From positions 35,924 through 99,923 of the forward strand of contig JAEPOM010000012.1 in assembly GCA_017642885.1 (NCBI GenBank): a stretch of DNA of 64,000 bases, in the 5' to 3' direction. The notes under the pieces were generated by a model. The model had not been told where the DNA came from and made no database searches. It saw only the letters and a program-made list of their open reading frames with translations. The first letter of the stretch is position 1. Every line of letters starts with the position of its first letter. Position numbers and translations under genes: made by a program. Shown here one piece after another: positions 52,427 through 60,106 of the stretch. The DNA is from Henriciella sp. (GTDB lineage Bacteria; Pseudomonadota; Alphaproteobacteria; Caulobacterales; Hyphomonadaceae).

Positions 52427-53188
52427 ATGTTAAAACTGGATCAGCTTTCCGCCACGGTTGGCGAGGATGACGAGGCAAAGACCATCATCAATGGTTTGTC
52501 TCTCGAAGTGCCTGCGGGCGAAGTGCATGCCATTATGGGGCCGAACGGAGCAGGGAAATCGACCCTGTCTTACGTGCTGACCGGACGCGGCGGGTATGAG
52601 GTCACGGGTGGCTCGGCATTGCTCGAAGGTGAAGACCTGCTCGAGATGGATCCGGAAGAACGCGCAGCGAAAGGCCTGTTTCTCTCGTTTCAGTACCCGG
52701 TGGAGATCCCTGGTGTACCGGTCATGACCTTTGTTCGCACCGCGATGAACGCTCAGCGATCTGCCCGCGGCGAAGAAGAAATCTCTGCTCCCGACTTCAT
52801 CAAGAGGTCGCGTGAGCTTGGGAAACAACTCAATCTGACCCCTGAAATGTTGAAGCGTCCGCTGAATGTCGGGTTCTCCGGCGGCGAAAAGAAGCGTCTG
52901 GAGATCTTCCAGATGATGATGCTCGAACCGCGGTTTGCCATTTTGGACGAAACAGATTCTGGTCTCGATATCGATGCCCTTCGCACCGTCGCTGATGGCG
53001 TCAATGCGCTGCGCGATCCGGCGCGCGGTATGCTCGTCATCACGCACTATCAGCGCCTGCTCGACCATATCAAGCCGGACAAAGTTCACGTGCTGGCAGG
53101 CGGAAAGATCATCAAAACCGGTGGGCCGGAACTGGCTCTGCGGCTCGAGAAAGAGGGCTATGACGGCGTGCTTGGAGAGGCGGCATAG
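52427..53188 (+). CDS. sufC: Fe-S cluster assembly ATPase SufC
   Basis: A 253-residue ABC-type ATPase that powers SufBD. Walker A is GPNGAGKST (about residues 38-46), the signature is SGGEKKRLEI, Walker B is FAILDETDSGLDID, and the switch histidine is in VITHYQRLL. Start at the ATG 52427 (MLKLDQLSATVG), which matches the usual family start; an ATG three codons earlier is also in frame and neither has a clear ribosome-binding sequence. The stop TAG overlaps the GTG of sufD by one base. The 364-base gap from sufB is long for this operon. Confidence 0.94.
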   Translation: MLKLDQLSATVGEDDEAKTIINGLSLEVPAGEVHAIMGPNGAGKSTLSYVLTGRGGYEVTGGSALLEGEDLLEMDPEERAAKGLFLSFQYPVEIPGVPVMTFVRTAMNAQRSARGEEEISAPDFIKRSRELGKQLNLTPEMLKRPLNVGFSGGEKKRLEIFQMMMLEPRFAILDETDSGLDIDALRTVADGVNALRDPARGMLVITHYQRLLDHIKPDKVHVLAGGKIIKTGGPELALRLEKEGYDGVLGEAA

Positions 53189-54435
53189 TGGCGCTTTCTG
53201 TCTCTGATCTGAAAGACAAGTTTCGCAATCCTGGCGCAGCCGAGCTGGAACTGATTGCGCGCTATGCGATGCTGCCAGAGAGCGGCCAGCGCGAACGTGC
53301 CTTTGAAGCGTTCGCGAGTACGGGCCTGCCACATCGCAGAATGGAAGCCTGGAAGTGGACGGATTTCAAAGCAAACCTGAAATCGGTCGAGGCTTCGAGC
53401 CGGGGGGCTCAATGTGCGCCGCTTCCAGCCGCAGACCAGGCCGTGATCGAGTTTTCTGCGGGGTCCGTTTCCTTGCCCACGTCGCTCCCCAATGGCGTGA
53501 AGCTTCATGAGCGCAAGGACGCTCAGGCCCTCGGCGATGCGGAAGAGGTCCCTCTCGGTGCCATGACCGCAGCGCTTGCCGGGCGCGTTGGCGGGCTCGA
53601 TACGTTGATCATCGAGGTCACTGAAACAGCGACGACACCGCTCCACATTGTCGCAAAAGGCGATCGGGACGAGACAAACTTCACGCGTGTTTCGGTGATC
53701 GTCCGCCCTGGCGCGCATTTGGATTTAGTCGAGAGCCATGTCGGTGGTGCGGGTTTCTCATCTTTCCTGATTGAGATCGGTATGCAGGACGGCGGATCGT
53801 TTAATCGGACCGTCCTACAACATGGAAGCGCCGACGAGGCGCAGGCCATCACGGCTGTGGTCAATCTGGGCGATAAGTCCGAATACACCCAGACCGCTCT
53901 TGCTTTTGGAGCGAAAGTCGCCCGGCTTGAAACGCGCCTGACCCACCAGGAAAGCGGCAGCCACGCCGAGCTGAACGGGGCATACTTGTGTGCGAAGGGC
54001 TTCCACGCCGACTTCACCAGTCACGTTCGCCACGGCGCGCCTTCGTCGGTCACGAGACAAGTCACCAAAGGCGCTGTTCTGGATGGCGGAACAGGCGTCT
54101 TCCAGGGGAAGTTTCACGTGCCGCGAACGATAGGCCAGCACACCGACGCTGACATGCAGCATCAGGCACTCTTGCTCGAAGACGGCGCAGAAGTATTTGC
54201 AAAGCCCGAACTCGAAATCTACGCGGATGACGTTGAATGCGCTCACGGCAATACGTCCGGAGCGCTAGACCCCAACCAGCTTTTCTACATGCGCCAGCGC
54301 GGAATTCCGGAAGCGCAAGCGCGCGCTCTGCTGACCGAGGCGTTCATTGCCGAGGCGCTCGAGACGGCGCATGAGAGTGTTCGCGATGCGCTCACCGACG
54401 CGGCGCGGAGCTTCCTGATGGAGTCGGTCCGATGA
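53188..54435 (+). CDS. sufD: Fe-S cluster assembly protein SufD
   Basis: A 415-residue partner of SufB, with the same right-handed beta-helix fold. Conserved parts are the N-terminal GLPHRRMEAWKWTDFKANLK (about 45-65), HAELNGAYLCAKGFHADFTSHVRH and the C-terminal ECAHGNTSGALDPNQLFYMRQRGIPEAQARALL. It starts with GTG inside the sufC stop (TAGTG) and its own TGA overlaps the ATG of sufS. These overlaps mean that the four proteins are made in fixed proportion. Confidence 0.93.
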   Translation: MALSVSDLKDKFRNPGAAELELIARYAMLPESGQRERAFEAFASTGLPHRRMEAWKWTDFKANLKSVEASSRGAQCAPLPAADQAVIEFSAGSVSLPTSLPNGVKLHERKDAQALGDAEEVPLGAMTAALAGRVGGLDTLIIEVTETATTPLHIVAKGDRDETNFTRVSVIVRPGAHLDLVESHVGGAGFSSFLIEIGMQDGGSFNRTVLQHGSADEAQAITAVVNLGDKSEYTQTALAFGAKVARLETRLTHQESGSHAELNGAYLCAKGFHADFTSHVRHGAPSSVTRQVTKGAVLDGGTGVFQGKFHVPRTIGQHTDADMQHQALLLEDGAEVFAKPELEIYADDVECAHGNTSGALDPNQLFYMRQRGIPEAQARALLTEAFIAEALETAHESVRDALTDAARSFLMESVR

Positions 54436-55655
54436 GCCGTCCGTTGAATGTCGAGGCCATTCGCGAAGAGTTCCCCATTCTAAGTCGGTCTGTGAATGGC
54501 AAGCCGCTCATCTATTTCGACAATGCAGCGAGTGCGCAAAAGCCGAATGCCGTTCTCGATGCGATGTCAGAGCAGGGCCAGACAGCCTATGCCAACGTCC
54601 ATCGCGGCATTCACACGCTCGCAAACGAAACCACCGAAGCCTATGAGAGCGCGCGCGAGAAAGTGCGCGCATTCATCAACGCGGGCTCCGCCGATGAGAT
54701 CATCTTCACCAAAGGCGGCACCGAGGCGATCAATTTGGTGGCATACGGGCTAGCGGGTGAAATCCAAGCCGGGGATGAAATCGTCCTCTCGGTGATGGAG
54801 CACCACTCAAACATCGTGGCCTGGCATTTTCTGCGCGAACGCTATGGCGCGGTGCTGAAATGGATTGATGTCGATGAGACTGGCGCGCTGGATATGGCAG
54901 CGCTGGAAGCGGCGTTGTCGTCGAAGACCAAGATCGTTGCGATTACGCACATGTCGAATGTGCTTGGAACGGTCACGGATGCGGCTGAGATTGTTCGCCT
55001 GGCGCATGAAGCCGGCGCGGAAGTTCTCTTTGATGGCTGCCAGGCGGGCGTGCATCTCGAGATTGATGTGCAGGCACTCGGTTGTGACTACTACGTTCTG
55101 ACCGGCCACAAGATTTACGGCCCCACCGGAATTGGCGCGCTTTACGGGAAGGCGGCTTCGCTCGCGCGCCTGCGTCCATTCCAAGGCGGTGGAGAGATGA
55201 TCGAAATCGTCGAGCGCGACCGCGTGACCTACAATGAAGCGCCCCATAAGTTTGAAGCGGGTACGCCGCCAATTCTGCAGGCCATCGGCTTCGGTGCAGC
55301 ACTCGACTGGCTCGGACAATTCGACAAGGACGCCATCCTCGCCCACGAACATGCTCTTTATGATCGCGCTTATGAGGCGGTTCGCGGTTTGAACGGGTTG
55401 ACCGTACACGGCACCTCACCCGGTAAGGGGCCGGTTCTGTCTTTCTCTATTGAGGGTGCCCATCCGCATGACCTCGCACAAATACTCGATCGCTACGGCG
55501 TCGCTGTTCGGGCAGGGCACCATTGCGCGCAGCCGCTGATGGAGCACCTGGGTGTTTCAGCGACGGCGCGGGCGAGCTTTGGTATCTACAATACTCTAGA
55601 AGAGGTCGACGCATTCATCGAAGCGCTACACAAAGCGCGCGGGATGCTTATATAG
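54432..55655 (+). CDS. sufS: Cysteine desulfurase SufS
   Basis: A 407-residue class II cysteine desulfurase that supplies sulfur to the SufBCD scaffold. PLP binds the lysine in TGHKIYGPTGIGALYG (about residue 226). The catalytic cysteine is in RAGHHCAQPLMEHL (about residue 363), with the ARASFGIYNT motif next to it. Usually a SufE or SufU partner is needed to accept the sulfur; none is visible in this operon. The gene overlaps the sufD stop by four bases. Confidence 0.95.
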   Translation: MSRPLNVEAIREEFPILSRSVNGKPLIYFDNAASAQKPNAVLDAMSEQGQTAYANVHRGIHTLANETTEAYESAREKVRAFINAGSADEIIFTKGGTEAINLVAYGLAGEIQAGDEIVLSVMEHHSNIVAWHFLRERYGAVLKWIDVDETGALDMAALEAALSSKTKIVAITHMSNVLGTVTDAAEIVRLAHEAGAEVLFDGCQAGVHLEIDVQALGCDYYVLTGHKIYGPTGIGALYGKAASLARLRPFQGGGEMIEIVERDRVTYNEAPHKFEAGTPPILQAIGFGAALDWLGQFDKDAILAHEHALYDRAYEAVRGLNGLTVHGTSPGKGPVLSFSIEGAHPHDLAQILDRYGVAVRAGHHCAQPLMEHLGVSATARASFGIYNTLEEVDAFIEALHKARGMLI

Positions 55656-55663
55656 GCTTTGAT

Positions 55664-56059
55664 ATGGCAGACGATATGACCCCACGCGATGTGATTGATG
55701 TTTCTTCCCCTGAACCGGCGGAAGAGCAGGGATCAGCTATTCCTCAAGCGGAGCTGAACCGCATAACCGATGATCTGATCGCGGCGTTTAAATCCGTCTA
55801 TGATCCTGAAATTCCAGTCGATATTTACGAGCTGGGGCTGATCTACAAGGTCGATATTGATGACGACCGCAAAGTCGACATCGACATGACCCTGACCGCG
55901 CCTGGCTGTCCTGTGGCTGGCGATATGCCGGGCTGGATTGAGACCGCCGCGCGTACGGTGGACGGCGTGGCAGATGTAGAAGTGCGCCTGACATTCGATC
56001 CGCCTTGGGATCCGTCGCGCATGTCCGATGAAGCGCGCCTTGCGCTGAACATGCTTTAA
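55664..56059 (+). CDS. sufT: SufT-like Fe-S assembly protein (DUF59/MIP18 family)
   Basis: A 131-residue protein of the DUF59 family that helps mature iron-sulfur proteins. The core has DPEIPVDIYELGLIYKVDI and LTAPGCPVAGDMPGWI with the conserved cysteine, then a VRLTFDPPWDPSRMSDEARL end. An N-terminal tail of about 30 residues is variable. It starts 8 bases after sufS. I chose the ATG at 55664; the longer frame from 55523 overlaps sufS and is not coding. In other bacteria the equivalent gene also follows sufS. Confidence 0.9.
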   Translation: MADDMTPRDVIDVSSPEPAEEQGSAIPQAELNRITDDLIAAFKSVYDPEIPVDIYELGLIYKVDIDDDRKVDIDMTLTAPGCPVAGDMPGWIETAARTVDGVADVEVRLTFDPPWDPSRMSDEARLALNML

Positions 56060-56094
56060 TTGAACCTCAAACGTTTCGACCCTATCTTACAAGC

Positions 56095-56454
56095 ATGGCC
56101 AGACGACCACGACCCAAACTCGTAACTCTGACAGACGCCGCTGCGGCGCGTGTCTCAGAGATTATGTCCGAAAAAGGCGCCGGATTTCTGCGCGTTGGCG
56201 TCACCAATGGTGGATGCGCCGGCATGGAATATGTCATGGACTATGTCGAAACGGTCGAGCCTCTCGATGAAATCATCGAAGACAAAGGCGTAAAAATCGT
56301 CGTCGACGCCAAGGCAGTATTGTTTCTCCTTGGGTCGACGGTCGATTATGAAACGACTTTGCTGCACGAGAGATTTACGTTCACCAACCCCAATCAAACC
56401 GACGCGTGCGGATGCGGTGAGAGTGTGACGATTATTCCTGCGGCGGCTGAGTAG
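56095..56454 (+). CDS. sufA: A-type Fe-S carrier protein (SufA/IscA/HesB family)
   Basis: A 119-residue carrier that passes Fe-S clusters to target proteins. The three ligand cysteines are in NGGCAGMEY and the C-terminal ACGCGES pair, with a MEYVMDYVE segment between, as in the family. It lies 35 bases after sufT and closes the operon. Whether it functions as SufA or ErpA cannot be told from sequence; the position favours SufA. The next gene on the other strand ends 13 bases away. Confidence 0.93.
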   Translation: MARRPRPKLVTLTDAAAARVSEIMSEKGAGFLRVGVTNGGCAGMEYVMDYVETVEPLDEIIEDKGVKIVVDAKAVLFLLGSTVDYETTLLHERFTFTNPNQTDACGCGESVTIIPAAAE

Positions 56455-56467
56455 AGAAAAATCTGCG

Positions 56468-57007
56468 TCAGCCCAGATCACAGGATTTGATGAATTGCTT
56501 GAATGCATCGTCCACCGGCGGCGGTGAGAACGACGCTTTGCCACCTCCCATGGGTAGGTTTACATTGACCTGCGCACCGGTGATGACGGCATTAAAGATC
56601 TGCTTGGCGGTTTGGTTTTGGCGGGTCTGCATGATTCCGGTTTCGCGTATGTGCAGCCAGCTCACGACAGTCTTTTTGCGACCTTCGATGTTCAATCGAG
56701 TTTTCGCGAGTCGTGGTTTGAAGCGGCGTCCTATGTCTGACTGTTTCTCCGGGGTGGGGCTGACAATTGCTACAAGGCCGGCGCGTTCTGAGCAGTTGAA
56801 CCGGATATGCGGGACGGAGCGGTCTTGCGGGTCCAAGCGCCACCCAGAGATATTATAGTCGCCGATCGCGCTGCCGCGTTGGTCATAGTCGATGCTGAAC
56901 GGAGCGATTATCCAACCATCAGCAAGGTCTTGGGCAACAATATTTGGGGCGGATAAGACCGCCCCAAGAATAATAGCTAACGCGTTTGATAAACGCCGCA
57001 TGATCAT
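56468..57007 (-). CDS. Secreted protein with two conserved cysteines, paralogue of the next gene
   Basis: A 179-residue exported protein with a signal peptide (about 1-25, ending NIVAQD). The mature part has only two cysteines, in IRFNCSERAG and at the C-terminus FIKSCDLG, a pairing seen in VasI and invasion-associated IalB-type periplasmic proteins. It shares with the neighbour at 57043-57588 the blocks KTR, then a W-x-hydrophobic strand, IFNAVITGAQVNVN and DAFKQFIKSC. No enzyme motif is seen, and the function is unknown. It follows its paralogue by 35 bases on the minus strand, so they are probably one transcript. Confidence 0.6.
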   Translation of the reverse strand: MIMRRLSNALAIILGAVLSAPNIVAQDLADGWIIAPFSIDYDQRGSAIGDYNISGWRLDPQDRSVPHIRFNCSERAGLVAIVSPTPEKQSDIGRRFKPRLAKTRLNIEGRKKTVVSWLHIRETGIMQTRQNQTAKQIFNAVITGAQVNVNLPMGGGKASFSPPPVDDAFKQFIKSCDLG

Positions 57008-57042
57008 AAGACTCGCTGATATGAACAGCGTAATCCATCTGA

Positions 57043-57588
57043 CTATGTTTCGGTGTTGTCAATGCTCGGCTTGCGAGGAGCAGTTGCAGCACATGTTGCG
57101 GCAAAACTCTTGAACGCGTCATTGATCTCGGGCAGCTCTATGGCGAGATCGCCTACCTTTGTGACGTCCATGTTGACGATGTCGCCACGAATAGCTGCAT
57201 TAAAAATCCGTTTGCCCTGCCAGGGGCGAACGGAAATCAGCTGGCCCTTTGATTTCAAGTAAGCCCAGGTATCTCTCTTGGCTTCCGTACTGTCGGTCGA
57301 GATCTTTACCGAGCGGGTCTTTACTCGTCGCGCTTTTTCAACCGCCAGACCTGCCGGGGTCATTCCGTTTAGGTACACTCTCGCTTGTACGCCAAGGCGA
57401 TCCGAGCAACCGAGCATGATCGCCGGACCCTCGGCATTCTCCGCCAAGACGTATAGTCCGTCCGCATCCGAAGTTGGTTCCTGGCCCTCCGGCATCAAGT
57501 TCCCTACTTTCCATTCCGTCGCTGCCGCGCTGCCGAGAACTGCGAGGGACAGAGCCGAGAGACAGGCTGTTTTCAACGAATGTGTCAT
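57043..57588 (-). CDS. Secreted protein with two conserved cysteines, VasI/IalB-like layout
   Basis: A 181-residue exported protein. A signal peptide (about 1-23, LGSAAA-TEW) is followed by a beta-rich domain with MLGCSDRLGV, WAYLKSKGQLISVRPW, KRIFNAAIRGDIVNMDV and a C-terminal AFKSFAATC. The two cysteines probably bond. This layout, LxC near the start and a cysteine in a final helix, matches the type VI-linked VasI and IalB periplasmic groups only in outline; I do not claim membership. The start at 57588 is decided by AGGAGG six bases upstream. A TTATTG-N5-CAATAA dyad lies 19 bases before the start. It is divergent from the NnrU-like gene. Confidence 0.62.
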   Translation of the reverse strand: MTHSLKTACLSALSLAVLGSAAATEWKVGNLMPEGQEPTSDADGLYVLAENAEGPAIMLGCSDRLGVQARVYLNGMTPAGLAVEKARRVKTRSVKISTDSTEAKRDTWAYLKSKGQLISVRPWQGKRIFNAAIRGDIVNMDVTKVGDLAIELPEINDAFKSFAATCAATAPRKPSIDNTET

Positions 57589-57607
57589 ATCGTTCCTCCT
57601 AAACAAC

Positions 57608-57624
57608 TTATTGAAAAACAATAA
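57608..57624 (-). promoter_or_regulatory. Dyad TTATTG-N5-CAATAA before the secreted paralogue pair
   Basis: On the minus strand the site reads TTATTGTTTTTCAATAA, a perfect 6-5-6 inverted repeat, 19 bases before the ATG at 57588 and just ahead of its AGGAGG. It is the third copy of this element in the window; only the five-base centre differs between copies, and all centres are AT-rich. Confidence 0.55.
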
Positions 57625-57748
57625 CAGATTATCGATTAGGGGCAAGCTCGTATTTGTGAAAACCGTGCAACTTTATTTGGTCCCCACACGGAAACCTTTG
57701 TCAAATCTAAAAAAATGAGTTTTGTATGGGCGCTCTGGAGGGCGCGTG

Positions 57749-58327
57749 ATGACATTGTTCTTAGTTGGATTGGCTATTTTCTTTGGGTTGCACATCTATT
57801 CTGCGACCCGATCACGGCATGCAGAGTACGATCTGAAGAAACGATTGCGTTATAGCGCTTTCATGAGCGGCTATAGCGTGATTTCGTTAGTTGGGTTCGG
57901 GTTGATCATTTACGGATTTGGCGCGACCCGCGGAATGGGGCTCTTGTACACGCCGCCGATCTGGATGAAGCACATCAATCTGGCTTTGATGATCCCGGCG
58001 CTGATCCTTTTGATTGCTTCTCAGCTGCCTGCTGGCTGGATAAAAAAAGCCACTAAACACCCGATGCTGCTGGCGGTGAAGATATGGGCGCTCGGACATT
58101 TATTAGCGAACGGAGAGCTAAATTCGCTTATCCTGTTTGGGAGCTTTCTCGCTTACGCTGTTTTTGATCGCATCATGGTCAAACGTCGCGGCGATCTGGG
58201 TCCTGGACCGGATGTCGAGCTGGACGCGAAAATGGATGGCATCTCGCTCGTGGCCGGGCTCGTGACGTGGGCTGCGATCGCGTTTTGGCTTCACCCAATC
58301 TTGTTTGGCGTTCCGGCCATATCCTAG
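57749..58327 (+). CDS. NnrU-family membrane protein
   Basis: A 192-residue polytopic inner-membrane protein with about five hydrophobic helices. The family (NnrU) was named from a gene near nitric-oxide-reductase genes, and its role is unclear. Typical parts are the N-terminal GLAIFFGLHIYSATR, a RYSAFMSGYSVISL segment, PALILLIASQLPAGWIKKATKHPML and LGHLLANGELNSLILFGSFLAYAV. ATG at 57749 has GGAGG seven bases upstream, which decides the start; an open frame runs nine codons earlier. No nitrogen-oxide genes are nearby, so I infer no specific function. Confidence 0.82.
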   Translation: MTLFLVGLAIFFGLHIYSATRSRHAEYDLKKRLRYSAFMSGYSVISLVGFGLIIYGFGATRGMGLLYTPPIWMKHINLALMIPALILLIASQLPAGWIKKATKHPMLLAVKIWALGHLLANGELNSLILFGSFLAYAVFDRIMVKRRGDLGPGPDVELDAKMDGISLVAGLVTWAAIAFWLHPILFGVPAIS

Positions 58328-58407
58328 CCGTTTTCCCTCCGCATCATTCATCTTGCCGAGTCCCGAAGGTCTGATAAAGCCTCTGGATAGTAGATTACAG
58401 GGATGCC

Positions 58408-59238
58408 ATGTCCGCCCAGAACCAGATCCGACGCAAAACAGTCAGGGATATTGCCAAGGCAAAGGGCGGCGAGCCTTTGGTGTGCCTTACGGCTTATGAT
58501 GCGACTGTCGCACATATACTCGACCCGCATTGCGATATACTTCTAGTCGGCGACAGCGTCGGAATGGTCGTGCACGGCCTGCCATCCACGGTCGGTGTCA
58601 CCATCGAGATGATGATTTTGCACGGCCAGGCGGTGATGCGCGGAGCATCGCAAGCCTTCGTCGTCGTGGACATGCCGTTCGGTTCGTACGAAACAAACGC
58701 GGACCAAGCCTTCTTGAATGCTGCTCGGATCATGCAGGAAACGGGGTGTCAGGCTGTCAAAATCGAGAGCGGCGCCTACGCGGCGACTCAGATCCGGCAC
58801 ATGGTCGAGCGCGGTATTCCGGTCATGGGGCACGTTGGTTTGCGTCCACAGGCGACAAATGTCGACGGTGGTTTTCGTGCCAAAGGCCGCACGGACGAGG
58901 AATGGACCCGGGCCATCGAAGAAGCGGTCGCTGCCGATGAAGCAGGGGCATTTGCGATTGTCGTTGAGGGCGTTGCGCCGGATCTCGCAGACAAGATCAC
59001 GGCGACGGTCAGCTGCCCCACCATCGGAATCGGGGCTTCGGCTAATTGCGATGGCCAGATCCTGGTGACGAATGACATGCTTGGCATGACTGATTGGGTG
59101 CCGAAATTCGTGAAAAAGAACGCCGATCTGAAGACTGAGATCGAGACCGCCGCAAAACTCTATGCCGAGGAGGTAAAATCGCGAGCGTTCCCCGGAGCGG
59201 CTCAGACCTACAAACTGCGCAAAACTGCGAAGAGCTAA
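58408..59238 (+). CDS. panB: 3-methyl-2-oxobutanoate hydroxymethyltransferase
   Basis: A 276-residue enzyme of pantothenate (coenzyme A) synthesis, transferring a hydroxymethyl group from methylene-tetrahydrofolate to 2-ketoisovalerate. The N-terminal block RRKTVRDIAKAKGGEPLVCLTAYD, the metal-binding LVGDSVGMVVHG and VVDMPFGSYE segments, and the general-acid region IVVEGVAPDLA are complete. panC is not adjacent. Start at ATG 58408 follows the family (MSAQNQIRRKT). It lies 80 bases after the NnrU-like gene and 79 before the YfgM-like one. Confidence 0.95.
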   Translation: MSAQNQIRRKTVRDIAKAKGGEPLVCLTAYDATVAHILDPHCDILLVGDSVGMVVHGLPSTVGVTIEMMILHGQAVMRGASQAFVVVDMPFGSYETNADQAFLNAARIMQETGCQAVKIESGAYAATQIRHMVERGIPVMGHVGLRPQATNVDGGFRAKGRTDEEWTRAIEEAVAADEAGAFAIVVEGVAPDLADKITATVSCPTIGIGASANCDGQILVTNDMLGMTDWVPKFVKKNADLKTEIETAAKLYAEEVKSRAFPGAAQTYKLRKTAKS

Positions 59239-59317
59239 CCTTGTCCGTTGCGAGTGAGAGCAGGCACCGCTAGGGTGCGCCAAACCGTTCCGAAAGACCT
59301 GTCTGGAGACCATTTAC

Positions 59318-60106
59318 TTGGCTGATATTTTTGAGGAAGTCGAAGAAGGCTTACGCCAGGATCGTCTGACGGTTCTCTGGAAGCGATATGGTATTTTTGC
59401 CTACATGGCTGGCGCTCTGTTGATCGGCGGCGTAGCTTTGAATGAGTATTTGAAAGTCCAGTCGGAGCGAACGACTGAACAAAACGCCTCTCGCCTGGAG
59501 GCCGCGCTGACTGATGTCGATGCCCGAAACTACGAGACCGCGACCACACAGTTAACAACACTGGTCGGCGAGGATATCGCGCCATCGACCGTAGCGGCGC
59601 ATTATCTGGCGGGTGTCCGTCTGGACGGCAATGGCGATGCCGCCGCGGCCTCAGCCGTGCTTGAGGGCGTGGTTGGCGAAGCGGAGGATCCATCCGAAAA
59701 GCTGGCGCTGATCAAAGCCGCTTATCTCAAAGCAGATGCGATGACGCGCGATGAGCTGACTGGATTTCTATCCCCGCTTTCGGAAGATGATGGCCCCTTC
59801 GGCGCGTTGGCCTCGGAATTGATCGCTGCAAAAGCCCTTCAGGAGGGCGACGTCGATTTCGCCCGCCGCGAGTTCAACTTCTTGCGCCTTGCTCAAAACG
59901 TGCCGCCCGGTGTGATGCGTCGTGCAGAGCAGGCGCTTGAGACGCTGCCGCCCGTTAGCGCTGAGGTCAGCGCTCCGAACGATGACGCGGCGACCGATAC
60001 CTCTGCTGAACCAGCGACCGCTACTGACGAAGTCGGTGCGACAGATGTGTCAGAAACACCGATAGATTCTTCGACCGACGAAAACTCTGAGGAGACGCCT
60101 GAATGA
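59318..60106 (+). CDS. YfgM-like TPR membrane protein
   Basis: A 262-residue protein with an N-terminal cytoplasmic stretch, one membrane helix (about 27-45, IFAYMAGALLIGGVAL), and a periplasmic TPR-like helical domain (about 60-215) with Ala/Leu-rich pairs. The tail from 215 is Asp/Glu/Ser/Thr-rich and probably disordered. In E. coli YfgM is a periplasmic chaperone partner that associates with the SecYEG translocon, and its gene lies before bamB and der exactly as here, which supports the call more than sequence alone. The start is a TTG at 59318 with GGAG nine bases upstream. The stop overlaps the bamB ATG in ATGA. Confidence 0.82.
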   Translation: MADIFEEVEEGLRQDRLTVLWKRYGIFAYMAGALLIGGVALNEYLKVQSERTTEQNASRLEAALTDVDARNYETATTQLTTLVGEDIAPSTVAAHYLAGVRLDGNGDAAAASAVLEGVVGEAEDPSEKLALIKAAYLKADAMTRDELTGFLSPLSEDDGPFGALASELIAAKALQEGDVDFARREFNFLRLAQNVPPGVMRRAEQALETLPPVSAEVSAPNDDAATDTSAEPATATDEVGATDVSETPIDSSTDENSEETPE

